NCBI GenBank assembly: GCA_021827465.1
Contig: JAKAVX010000150.1
Coordinates: 1 to 6,649, forward strand
Reading direction: 5' to 3'
DNA: 6,649 nt
Source of the DNA: Deltaproteobacteria bacterium
GTDB taxonomy: Bacteria > Desulfobacterota_B > Binatia > Binatales > Binataceae
Positions 1 through 6,437 of the stretch are shown piece by piece (position 1 is the stretch's first letter; every line of letters starts with the position of its first letter). The translations under genes were made by a program, and so were the position numbers. Below the pieces are notes generated by a model, which worked only from the letters and a program-made list of their open reading frames with translations, did no database searches and was not told where the DNA came from.

Positions 1-17
1 CGTAAGTGATTCGGATG

Positions 18-34
18 CGCCGCGCAAGCGGGCG
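18..34 (-). terminator. Possible hairpin just after the kinase-like gene
   Basis: CGCCGC (18-23) can pair with GCGGGCG (28-34), with one bulged G and a four-base loop. It begins three bases beyond the stop codon of the kinase-like gene. No T-tract follows it on the minus strand, so it is at best a weak or factor-dependent end, and such stems are frequent in GC-rich DNA. Confidence 0.2.
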
Positions 35-37
35 GGG

Positions 38-856
38 CTATTCGGAACGATACGGCATCGGCGGCTCTTCAGCGCTCACTTCGACTTCACGCACGCCGTC
101 GACCTGATGTGCGACCTTGCGCGCCAGTTCGTCCCACGGCGCGACCAGGCACGGAGCGGTGAGCCGCACCGTCCCGCTCCCGCACTGGACGGCCACCTGC
201 GCGGAGCCGAACTTCGGATGGACCAGCAGGGCGGCGTGAACCTGCGCTGCGAGCGCGGCGTCGCTAAGGTGCGGGAAACCTTCCGCGTGGCGCTCGTCGA
301 GCCGCGTGGCGACCGCCTTGAGAGCGTCGGCGAACGCATCCAGCGAGACCATCGAGGTGTTGACCACCAGATGGTAAAAGGCGGGGTCGTCGAGATCGAC
401 GCCGATAACTGCCTGCGCGCGGGCGCGTACTTCGCGATCGTGATCGCGCACCCGCTTTTCGGCGGCCGCGCGGCCGATCCCCTCATCGGCGACTACGCGC
501 TCGACGCGCTGTTCGAGCGTGCCGACCACGCGTACTCTAAGCCCGCATCCGCATTCGGGCAGAAGATGGGCGCCCGAGCTTCCCACGAACACCACCCGGT
601 CGGCCGCCATCTGCCTCAGCAGGACCGAGCGCAGGAACGAGAGCAGGCGCTCGGTTTCGGTCTTCGAACGTTGCCAGAAATGGGGTTGTTGTTCGTCGAT
701 GATGAGAAAGTGTTTCGGGTCCACGTTGTAGACCCCCGAGGCTTCGCTCACGATATCGTCGCGTCCGAGGAACCGGTAACCGAGCCGCGCGGCGACGAGC
801 CTGCCCAACTCGACGCCCCGGCTGCCAATCTGCTGGTTGATCGCGATAACGGCCAT
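38..856 (-). CDS. Cytidylate kinase-like protein with C-terminal BON domain
   Basis: The protein has 272 residues. Residues 1-185 look like the cytidylate-kinase-like (AAK26) family. They show an N-terminal beta strand and degenerate P-loop (MAVIAINQQIGSRGVELG), then DRVVFVGSSGAHLLP at 86-100, then LRVRVVGTLEQRVERVV at 106-122, and a GVDLDDPAFYHLVVNTSMVSL stretch at 152-172 typical of the C-terminal end of CMP-kinase folds. Known members are predicted nucleotide kinases; the true substrate is usually unknown. Residues about 196-262 resemble a BON domain: an alpha helix, a strand around VAVQCGSGTVRLTA, then a helix ending in VDGVREVEV. There is no signal peptide or membrane segment, so it should be cytosolic. 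I start at the ATG at 854-856 because the kinase fold begins there. The frame stays open to an ATG at 1057, but those 67 extra residues look non-coding and run into the divergent promoter region. A GGGGGTG stretch a few bases upstream is a weak ribosome site. The canonical GxGK of Walker A is absent, so activity as a CMP kinase is uncertain. Confidence 0.85.
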   Translation of the reverse strand: MAVIAINQQIGSRGVELGRLVAARLGYRFLGRDDIVSEASGVYNVDPKHFLIIDEQQPHFWQRSKTETERLLSFLRSVLLRQMAADRVVFVGSSGAHLLPECGCGLRVRVVGTLEQRVERVVADEGIGRAAAEKRVRDHDREVRARAQAVIGVDLDDPAFYHLVVNTSMVSLDAFADALKAVATRLDERHAEGFPHLSDAALAAQVHAALLVHPKFGSAQVAVQCGSGTVRLTAPCLVAPWDELARKVAHQVDGVREVEVSAEEPPMPYRSE

Positions 857-1074
857 CGCCGCACCCCCACGCTCAGGAGATAAGAATACGAAGCCCCACT
901 TAAATCTTAGGCTATTGAAATTATGCGGGGCAAACCGAAAGGATGGAAACCAGTCACTGTGGCCGCTAGGATTTCGACGGCTCCCAAATCCCCCGCGGTT
1001 TCCGGAAGTTGCAGATTCCCGACGCGGCTGGTTGGCCTCGTAAGGGGACGGGAGCATTCCTGCGAGGAGAAAAG
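857..1074. other. Divergent intergenic region
   Basis: This 218-base stretch separates the start of the minus-strand kinase-like gene from the plus-strand synthase gene, so it should hold promoters for both directions. It contains the only AT-rich island of the left half (about 900-925). On the minus strand CATAAT (920-925) resembles a -10 box 64 bases before the kinase ATG, but I see no good -35 box at the right distance. On the plus strand no convincing -35/-10 pair is visible. No small gene with a credible ribosome site was seen. Confidence 0.5.
1036..1070 (+). promoter_or_regulatory. Ribosome site of the synthase gene within a possible leader hairpin
   Basis: GAGGAGA (1064-1070) is a strong Shine-Dalgarno sequence placed correctly before the ATG at 1075, and it decides that start over the in-frame ATG at 1009. 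CCTCG (1036-1040) is complementary to CGAGG (1063-1067), which contains half of this ribosome site. Between them CGGGA (1049-1053) and TCCTG (1058-1062) can form a second stem with a four-base loop, including one G-U pair. The ribosome site is clear. That the fold forms and regulates translation is inference. Confidence 0.5.
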
Positions 1075-2208
1075 ATGGCCCAGAAACGGAGATCCCGGCT
1101 GCTCGGCGGCGCGCTTATCGACCCCCGGCCGGTCAACGGCAAGATGACAGCCGCGGACCTGGTTGACGCGTCGTTTCTTGCCTATAACGGGCGGCGCCTG
1201 CGCGAGGCGTGCCGGCTGTTCGCCGAGAAGATGCTCGAGCCGGACGTGGTGGTCGGGATGAGCGTCACGGGAGCGCTTACGCCGGCGGGACTCGGGATGT
1301 CATGCCTCATCCCGCTTATCGAAAACGGCTTCGTCGATTGGGTCGTCTCGACCGGCGCAAATCTCTACCACGATACCCATTTCGGGCTCGGCCTCAAGAT
1401 GTACCAGGGAACGGCCGAGGCCGACGACGTAGCGCTGCGCAACGAGGGTGTGGTCCGCATCTACGACATTTTTTTCGATTACCACGTGCTGCTCGATACC
1501 GACGCGTTCTTCCGCCAGGTCGCGGCCAACGAGGAATTCCAGCATCCGATGAGCACGGCGGAGTTCCATTACCGTGCCGGGCGCTACGTCGCCGAGCGCG
1601 AGCGGATTCTGAAGCTCAAGGGCAAGTCGCTGCTCGCAGCGGCGTATCGGCATGCGGTGCCGGTGTACACCTCTTCGCCGGGAGATTCGTCGATCGGGAT
1701 GAACCTTGCGCTGCTCGAAATGGATGGCAAGGCGCTCAGGCTCGACCCGCTCGCCGACGTCAACGAGACCGCATCGATCGTCTACTGGTCAAAGAAGACG
1801 GGCGGCAAGAGCGCGGTCTTCATCCTGGGCGGCGGCTCGCCGAAAAACTTCATGCTCCAGACCGAGCCGCAGATCCAGGAAGTGATGGGGGTATCGGAAA
1901 AGGGGCACGACTACTTTTTGCAGGTCACCGACGCGCGCCCCGACACCGGCGGTCTTTCCGGCGCGACGCCGTCGGAGGCGGTTAGTTGGGGCAAAATCGA
2001 TCCCGAGCGGCTGCCCGACTCCGTAGTATGCTACGTCGATTCGACCGTTGCGCTGCCGATGATTGCCGCCTACGCGCTCGCGCGCCGGCGTCCGCGCAAG
2101 CCGCGCCGTCTTTACGAGAAGCGCGAGGAGATGCTCGCGATAGTGACCGATGCCTACAACCGCGTGAAGCGAAAGCGCCAGAAGGCCGCTGTCCTCGCCA
2201 GGTCGTAA
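1075..2208 (+). CDS. Deoxyhypusine synthase-like protein (probable polyamine synthase)
   Basis: The protein has 377 residues and belongs to the deoxyhypusine synthase family, NAD-dependent enzymes that transfer an aminobutyl group from a polyamine. Diagnostic motifs in order are [13 protein letters not shown] (62-74) and [11 protein letters not shown] (90-100) of the Rossmann-like core, [10 protein letters not shown] (199-208), LGGGSPKN (251-258), and [14 protein letters not shown] (295-308). Lys307 matches the catalytic lysine (Lys329 of the human enzyme), and Glu301 and Trp305 match active-site neighbours. By alignment from memory, the human positions Glu137, Asp243, His288 and Asp316 are occupied here by His99, Met209, Asn258 and Leu294. 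Bacteria lack eIF5A, so a role in polyamine synthesis (homospermidine, spermidine or agmatine-derived products, as described for bacterial and archaeal homologues) is more likely than protein modification. The C-terminal 40 residues are strongly basic. It is the first gene of an operon with the phosphatase 3 bases downstream. Family assignment is firm; the substrate is unknown. Confidence 0.92.
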   Translation: MAQKRRSRLLGGALIDPRPVNGKMTAADLVDASFLAYNGRRLREACRLFAEKMLEPDVVVGMSVTGALTPAGLGMSCLIPLIENGFVDWVVSTGANLYHDTHFGLGLKMYQGTAEADDVALRNEGVVRIYDIFFDYHVLLDTDAFFRQVAANEEFQHPMSTAEFHYRAGRYVAERERILKLKGKSLLAAAYRHAVPVYTSSPGDSSIGMNLALLEMDGKALRLDPLADVNETASIVYWSKKTGGKSAVFILGGGSPKNFMLQTEPQIQEVMGVSEKGHDYFLQVTDARPDTGGLSGATPSEAVSWGKIDPERLPDSVVCYVDSTVALPMIAAYALARRRPRKPRRLYEKREEMLAIVTDAYNRVKRKRQKAAVLARS

Positions 2209-2211
2209 CCG

Positions 2212-3114
2212 ATGGCATCGGAGAAAACCTCGAAACAGGGCCGCGTCGCGGGAACCGGTTCGCAAAAGCTCGCGTCAGCGCGCAAGCGCGCCGAAACGAC
2301 GAAACCGCGCGAAGCAGAAGCGGGGCTCGAGCGCGAGGTCGCGTTCGCGCGCAAGGCGGCACTCGCCGCCGGAGAGATCCTGCGGCGCTACTACAAGCAC
2401 GGCTCGTATAAGATCGGCTCCAAGGGCTACGACAATCCGGTTACGACCGCGGACTTGAAGGCCGATCGCGCAGTAAAGCGAGTCTTGACGCGCGCGTTCC
2501 CCGGCTACGGATGGCTTTCGGAGGAAACCGCCGATACGAAGGAACGACTCAAATGCCGGCGCGTGTGGATCGTCGATCCCCTCGACGGCACCAAGGAATT
2601 TATCAAGGGCATACCCGAGTTCTGCGTCGCGATCGCGCTGGTCGATCGCGGCGTGCCGATTCTCGGAATCACCTACAATCCGATCAAGGACGAGATGTTC
2701 TGGGCGGCGCGCGGGATGGGATGTCATCTGAACGACGGCGCGGCCCGCGTCACGCGGACGCGCGTGCTCAAGAGAGCCCGCGTGCTCGCGAGCCGAAGCG
2801 AAACCGCGCGCGGCGAATGGGAAGTCTATCACGGGGTGCTCATGTTCAGCCCGACCGGAAGCGTCGCCTACAAGCTCGCGCTGGTGGCGGGCGGGAAGGC
2901 CGACGCGACTTTCTCTCGCACGCCGAAGAACGAATGGGATATCGCGGCGGGCGCGGCGCTGGTCACCGAAGCGGGCGGAATGATGACCGACATCAAGGGG
3001 CGCGCGATGCGCTTCAACCAAAAGCGCACGCTGCGTTTCGGAATGATCGCCTCAAACGGCCTTCTGCACGAAGCGCTCGTAAAGGTCGCCTCGATGCAGA
3101 ACAACGGCAGGTAG
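2212..3114 (+). CDS. Inositol monophosphatase-superfamily phosphatase, CysQ type
   Basis: The protein has 300 residues. It carries the metal-binding signature of lithium-sensitive phosphatases: WLSEE (101-105), WIVDPLDGTKEF (119-130) and EWDIAAGAALVTEAGG (241-256), which together provide ligands Glu104/105, Asp122, Asp125 and Asp243 for two or three magnesium ions. The DGTKEF form, rather than DGTTNF, favours the CysQ group, which hydrolyses 3'-phosphoadenosine 5'-phosphate to AMP in sulfate assimilation. Inositol-phosphate or histidinol-phosphate phosphatase activity cannot be excluded. No cys or his genes are nearby to decide. It starts three bases after the stop of the synthase gene, with only AGGT as a ribosome site, so translational coupling is likely. 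No other start codon lies between this ATG and the fold, which begins near residue 38; the first 37 residues are therefore a basic, probably disordered extension (nine Lys/Arg). It is cytosolic, with no signal peptide. Confidence 0.88.
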   Translation: MASEKTSKQGRVAGTGSQKLASARKRAETTKPREAEAGLEREVAFARKAALAAGEILRRYYKHGSYKIGSKGYDNPVTTADLKADRAVKRVLTRAFPGYGWLSEETADTKERLKCRRVWIVDPLDGTKEFIKGIPEFCVAIALVDRGVPILGITYNPIKDEMFWAARGMGCHLNDGAARVTRTRVLKRARVLASRSETARGEWEVYHGVLMFSPTGSVAYKLALVAGGKADATFSRTPKNEWDIAAGAALVTEAGGMMTDIKGRAMRFNQKRTLRFGMIASNGLLHEALVKVASMQNNGR

Positions 3115-3141
3115 CTCTTCTCGCGGCTTTGGTTTCTTCCT

Positions 3142-3166
3142 TGCCTCGCCCGGCATGGGCGAGGCA
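3142..3166. terminator. Perfect hairpin between convergent genes
   Basis: TGCCTCGCCC (3142-3151) and GGGCGAGGCA (3157-3166) form a perfect 10-bp stem with a five-base loop. It begins 28 bases after the phosphatase stop and 62 bases beyond the end of the opposing transporter gene, so it could end transcription in both directions. Neither strand shows a T-tract after the stem, so it is not a canonical intrinsic terminator; it may act as an RNA 3'-end stabiliser or with Rho. Confidence 0.55.
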
Positions 3167-3227
3167 GGAAAGGAATCCGGCCCATTCATTTGGCCGCGTC
3201 CACACCGGCACGCGCGAGAGGCAAGGA

Positions 3228-4484
3228 TTACGAGTTGGCTGCTCGATTGGGCGTCGTGCGGGTGCGGCGAGGGCCGGTCTCCGGCAGCAGGTACATCGCG
3301 ATTATCGGAAGCGCCTGGAGCGCGAGGAAGCCGAGCATCACGGCCTTGAGCCCGACGAACGACGCAATCGCGCCACCCAGGAACGGCGAGACAAACGCGG
3401 CGCCGTAACCCACCGACCATACGAAGGCGAGCGCCGTGCCCATCTTCTCAGGCGTCATCCCCGGCAGTTCCATCACCAGTGTCGTGATAGGAGCGAGCGA
3501 GCCGGCCGCGCCGATCCCGACCATCACGAGCGCGACCGTGATCCATCCGTGGCTCGGCAAAACGATCGCGCCAAAAGTTCCCACCAGCGTGAGCAGCGCT
3601 ATCGGCCACGTGAAGGGCTTGCGGAGCCCGGTCAATCCTGTCGCAAACCCGCCGCCCGCCGCAGCGAAGATCCCGGCAAGCGGCAGCACCGAGGTAATCG
3701 TCGATGCCTCCGTCAGGCCCATCGCGCGATATTCGCGGAAATACTGCGGCAGGAACGCGGCATAAAGCTGGAAGACCCACATCCCGCCGAACAGTCCGAT
3801 CGCGACCAGCACGATATCGCGCATCCGCATCACTTCGCGGAGCACCGACTCGCGCCCGGCGCCGAGCGGGTTCGTCGCGACCGGCTGGAGCGCGGGACTC
3901 CGATGCTCGCGGCCAAAGATGGTCCAGAGTATTGCGACGACAAGGCATAGGATTCCGTAGTAACGGAGCACCGCATTCCACGAGGAGCCCGCCGCAATGT
4001 AGAGCCCAGCGGTGATCGCGTAAACTGCGGTCAGCCCGACATACGAGCAGAGCGCGTTGAACATATTGACGTAGGGCCATTCGCGCTCGCCGAACCATTG
4101 CATCACCAGCGCTCCCGGCGGCGCGATCAGGAGCCCGAAGCCGATTCCCTCGCCGACGCGCCATCCGAGCAGTTCCCCGAAGCTATGGCTGTATCCGCTC
4201 AGGAACTGCGCGACCGCCATTATCCATAGTCCGAGCAGCAGCGAGCGCAGCGCCCCCATCCGCTCCATCACGACCGCGCCGAGCATCGAGAACACCGCGA
4301 TACAGAGCGCGATTATCGAGACGACAAGCCCGGCGTGTGCGAGCGAGAGATTGAGGCTCTTCATGATCGGGCCGAGGATCGGCGCGGGAGCGAGCCAGAT
4401 GAGCGTTTCGCAGATCAGGGTAAGGAAGAGCAGAACTTCGATGACCCATCGGTAGGCGGAGGGCGGTGCTTGCGCTTGAGGCAT
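3228..4484 (-). CDS. MFS transporter (second permease of the pair)
   Basis: The protein has 418 residues with about twelve hydrophobic segments split by a central hydrophilic loop (about 190-222), as expected of the major facilitator superfamily in the inner membrane. Segments are near 13-35, 50-72, 80-98, 108-130, 146-166, 174-190, 223-245, 262-285, 292-310, 314-336, 349-374 and 380-400. The loop after the second segment carries a weakened motif A (GAVVMERMGALR, 69-80), with Glu in place of the usual Asp. The substrate cannot be read from sequence; the general look recalls the NarK/CynX-type nitrate, cyanate and small-solute permeases, but this is weak. The ATG at 4484 is the only in-frame start after an upstream stop at 4515-4517, and it lacks an obvious Shine-Dalgarno. 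It lies 73 bases downstream of the other transporter gene in the same direction, so both may be co-transcribed. Confidence 0.88.
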   Translation of the reverse strand: MPQAQAPPSAYRWVIEVLLFLTLICETLIWLAPAPILGPIMKSLNLSLAHAGLVVSIIALCIAVFSMLGAVVMERMGALRSLLLGLWIMAVAQFLSGYSHSFGELLGWRVGEGIGFGLLIAPPGALVMQWFGEREWPYVNMFNALCSYVGLTAVYAITAGLYIAAGSSWNAVLRYYGILCLVVAILWTIFGREHRSPALQPVATNPLGAGRESVLREVMRMRDIVLVAIGLFGGMWVFQLYAAFLPQYFREYRAMGLTEASTITSVLPLAGIFAAAGGGFATGLTGLRKPFTWPIALLTLVGTFGAIVLPSHGWITVALVMVGIGAAGSLAPITTLVMELPGMTPEKMGTALAFVWSVGYGAAFVSPFLGGAIASFVGLKAVMLGFLALQALPIIAMYLLPETGPRRTRTTPNRAANS

Positions 4485-4513
4485 CGGCGAGCCATCGCGG
4501 GCGGGTAAGTCTC

Positions 4514-4543
4514 CCTATAGCGACACTGCCGGGTTGACGCCAA
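4514..4543 (-). promoter_or_regulatory. Possible internal promoter before the second MFS gene
   Basis: On the minus strand TTGGCG (4538-4543) and TATAGG (4514-4519) each match four of six sigma-70 consensus positions and are 18 bases apart. A start point near 4507 would give a leader of about 23 bases. It falls in the gap between the two transporter genes. The match is modest and could be chance. Confidence 0.3.
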
Positions 4544-4557
4544 CCGCACGCGATTCG

Positions 4558-5847
4558 CTATCGGAGCCGCACTTCGCCGCTCGCCCACGCGGCGTATCCC
4601 GCCATCCCGAGCAGATAGACGGCGGCGATTACGTAGAAGACGGCGGCGAACGATCCGGTCGCCCTCAGGATGAAGCCGGCGGCGGCGACACCCACGATCC
4701 CGGGGACGGCGGCGATTGTGTTCGACACGCCCATCAGCACGCCAGCGTAGCGCGGTCCGACGTCGAGATGGTTTACGCCGTAGGCGGCAAGGCCGACGCC
4801 ATTGAACGCTGCCGAAACCGTGACCAGCGCGATAGCGGCCCACGGCGAGGATACGGCGGGAAGCGCCAGCAGCGGGACGGCGCCACCCAGGAACGAGGCG
4901 GACTGAAGCGTCTTGCGCACGGCCGCGACCCGCACGCCGCGCGATCGCATCCAGTCGGCGAGCCATCCTGCGCCGTTGCTTGCGAAGAAGGTCGCGATCC
5001 ACGGAACCAGCGCATAGGCGCCGATTCTCGCGAGCGGAACGCCGAAGGTCCGGTCCAGGTAGGTCGGAAGCCATAGCAGCAGGATGTTGAAACCGAAGTT
5101 GCTGCAGAAATGTGCGAGCACGATCGCCCACACTGCTTTCTCGCGGAGCATCGCATTCCACGGTATCGCGCCCGCGAGCGGCGCTTCGGGCCGGTCGGCG
5201 AGAATCGTTTCGAGCTCGGCGGGCGTGACGCGACGCGATTGCTCGGGCGTATCGGTGACCGAGAGCATCCAGGTCGCGACCCACATCACTCCGAGCGCGC
5301 CCGACAGGTAGAACAGCCACGGCCATCCAAGCGCGACGATTATCGGCGGGCTTGCTAGCAGGGCGAGCACCGTTCCGAGGTACATCCCGCTGAAGTTGAG
5401 CGAGATCACGCGCGAACGCTCGCCCGCCCGCGTCCATCGCGCGGCGATACTATGGATGGCGGGAAAGTTGACGGCCTCGCCGAGTCCGAGCAGGACCCGC
5501 GCGGCGAGCAGAAGGCCGAAAGCCGCGCTGGCTGCGGGCGTGACAAGCGTCGCCAACGACCAGATCGCAACGCCGCTCGCGAGCACCCATCTGCCGCCGA
5601 ACCGATCGGCGATCCATCCGCCGCCGAGCTGCGGCCAGATATAGCCCCAAAAAAACGCCGACAGGACGAGGCCCTGGGCGGCCGCGTCATAGCCACGATC
5701 TCGGGCAAGCGGGATTATCGCGACCGAGATGCTTACGCGATCGACGTAGCAAAGCACCGTGGCGAGCGAGAACAGGCCCACCACCGTGTAACGCCGGGGC
5801 CAAGCGGATACGTCGCTGTCCGCGCGGGCCGATGCGGGCTTCGTCAT
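4558..5847 (-). CDS. SLC17/PHT4-like MFS transporter of the anion:cation symporter family
   Basis: The protein has 429 residues and a twelve-helix MFS layout. Signatures of the ACS/SLC17 branch are clear: CYVDRVSISVAIIPLARD in helix 1 (33-50), a motif A GGWIADRFGGR (76-86), GLGEAVNFPAIHSIAARW in helix 4 (121-138), SNFGFNILLLWLPTYL in helix 7 (249-264), and NHLDVGPRYAGVLMGVSN (359-376) followed by IAAVPGIVGV. The last block is characteristic of plant PHT4 phosphate transporters and animal SLC17 organic-anion and glutamate transporters. Family members move organic acids, sugar acids, phosphate or glutamate, usually with H+ or Na+; the substrate here is unknown. It is the first of two transporters downstream of the XRE regulator gene, with a 101-base gap, and the second transporter follows after 73 bases. 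No alternative start improves on the ATG at 5847, although the ribosome site is weak. Confidence 0.9.
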   Translation of the reverse strand: MTKPASARADSDVSAWPRRYTVVGLFSLATVLCYVDRVSISVAIIPLARDRGYDAAAQGLVLSAFFWGYIWPQLGGGWIADRFGGRWVLASGVAIWSLATLVTPAASAAFGLLLAARVLLGLGEAVNFPAIHSIAARWTRAGERSRVISLNFSGMYLGTVLALLASPPIIVALGWPWLFYLSGALGVMWVATWMLSVTDTPEQSRRVTPAELETILADRPEAPLAGAIPWNAMLREKAVWAIVLAHFCSNFGFNILLLWLPTYLDRTFGVPLARIGAYALVPWIATFFASNGAGWLADWMRSRGVRVAAVRKTLQSASFLGGAVPLLALPAVSSPWAAIALVTVSAAFNGVGLAAYGVNHLDVGPRYAGVLMGVSNTIAAVPGIVGVAAAGFILRATGSFAAVFYVIAAVYLLGMAGYAAWASGEVRLR

Positions 5848-5878
5848 GATCGGCGCGCGAGCTTAGCCGGGGTTGCAG

Positions 5879-5905
5879 CCAAGTGCCAAGTGACGCGCTA
5901 GCGTC
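5879..5905. repeat. Short tandem repeat and small inverted repeat before the SLC17-like gene
   Basis: CCAAGTG occurs twice head to tail (5879-5885 and 5886-5892), overlapping by one base an inverted repeat GACGC-GCTA-GCGTC (5892-5905). Both lie in the 101-base gap 32 to 58 bases upstream of the SLC17-like start. They could be a protein-binding site or a minor RNA hairpin; neither is strong enough to name. Confidence 0.3.
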
Positions 5906-5948
5906 GGCCGGGAGCGGCGCCTGACTGCGCGAAACGGAGCCTGGAAGC

Positions 5949-6377
5949 TTAGCGGCCGAGGGCCTGACGAATCGTGGTCAGGATGTACACGAAGTCGCGC
6001 TGCGAGCGGACTTCACCCATCAGGGCCACTCTCGACAGCATCTCCATCTCTTCAGTGCTGATATTGTGGATGCGGCGCAACTGCTCGTTATGGCGGAATT
6101 CCTCCCACGCCGAGCTGTCGGGGGCTTGCTCCTCGGTGTTGAGCAGCGCCTGGGCGCGCGGATTGGCGAGGAAGAACAGCTCGCGCCGATCCAGTCCCAA
6201 CACTTCAGCCAGCCGCGAGACGATCTTGTCCGACGGGTGGCGCTTGCCGGACTCGAGATGTCCGACGTAAGGGGTTGATGTTTTGATTCGCCGCGCAACG
6301 TCCTCCTGCGTCAGATCAAGCTGACGTCGGCGCTCGCGAATCACCTGTCCGAAGCTGCGCTCCTTGGTTCGGGCCAT
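5949..6377 (-). CDS. XRE-family helix-turn-helix transcriptional regulator
   Basis: The protein has 142 residues. Residues about 9-66 form a Cro/C1-type HTH_3 domain: FGQVIRERRRQLDLTQEDVARRI supplies helices 1 and 2, STPYVGHLESGKRHP the recognition helix and its turn, and DKIVSRLAEVLGLDRRELF the closing helices. Residues 85-142 are predicted to be helical (WEEFRHNEQLRRI and TEEMEMLSRVALMG) and may serve dimerisation; I recognise no ligand or protease domain. A purine-rich ribosome site (GGAGAGAGAGG) sits just before the ATG, supporting this start. The gene is followed on the same strand by two transporter genes, which makes them candidate targets. An inverted repeat within its own promoter suggests autoregulation. 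It has no transmembrane or signal segment and should be a cytosolic DNA-binding protein. Confidence 0.93.
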   Translation of the reverse strand: MARTKERSFGQVIRERRRQLDLTQEDVARRIKTSTPYVGHLESGKRHPSDKIVSRLAEVLGLDRRELFFLANPRAQALLNTEEQAPDSSAWEEFRHNEQLRRIHNISTEEMEMLSRVALMGEVRSQRDFVYILTTIRQALGR

Positions 6378-6437
6378 GTCCTCTCTCTCCGCCGCCCGGG
6401 CCGTTCCGAGCGGAAAGATACCAACAACCTGTCAGAA

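Noticed and set aside
107..883. 258-codon plus-strand frame opposite the kinase-like gene
   Set aside because: No motif or credible ribosome site, and the minus-strand frame has recognisable domains across its length.
857..1057. 67-residue N-terminal extension of the kinase-like frame up to an ATG at 1057
   Set aside because: The extension has no family similarity, runs through the divergent regulatory region, and the kinase fold begins at the internal ATG.
1009..1074. Upstream in-frame ATG of the synthase gene
   Set aside because: It lacks a good ribosome site, whereas the ATG at 1075 has GAGGAGA at ideal spacing and begins a normal-length protein.
2511..3950. Long 479-codon open frame on the plus strand
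   Set aside because: It is Arg/His/Glu-rich without domains and covers the phosphatase in another frame and the transporter on the opposite strand; long shadow frames are normal in GC-rich DNA.
4509..4519. CTATAGGGAGA on the minus strand, identical to the end of the phage T7 promoter
   Set aside because: The upstream part of the T7 promoter (TAATACGACTCA) is absent, so the match is coincidental.
3370..4895. Sixteen identical bases (GCGCCACCCAGGAACG) at 3370-3385 and 4880-4895
   Set aside because: Both copies encode a similar Phe-Leu-Gly-Gly turn in transporter helices; no flanking similarity suggests a repeat or recombination site.
4415..5437. 340-codon open frame on the minus strand overlapping both transporters
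   Set aside because: Arginine-rich composition with no recognisable motif, while the overlapping transporter frames have clear family signatures.
5872..5892. TTGGCAC...TGCAA on the minus strand, resembling a sigma-54 (-24/-12) promoter
   Set aside because: The GG and GC elements are nine bases apart instead of the required ten, and the -12 element is poor.
6404..6415. TTCCG-AG-CGGAA inverted repeat in the XRE leader
   Set aside because: Short and GC-rich with only a two-base centre; chance is a sufficient explanation, although it could be checked as a second operator.
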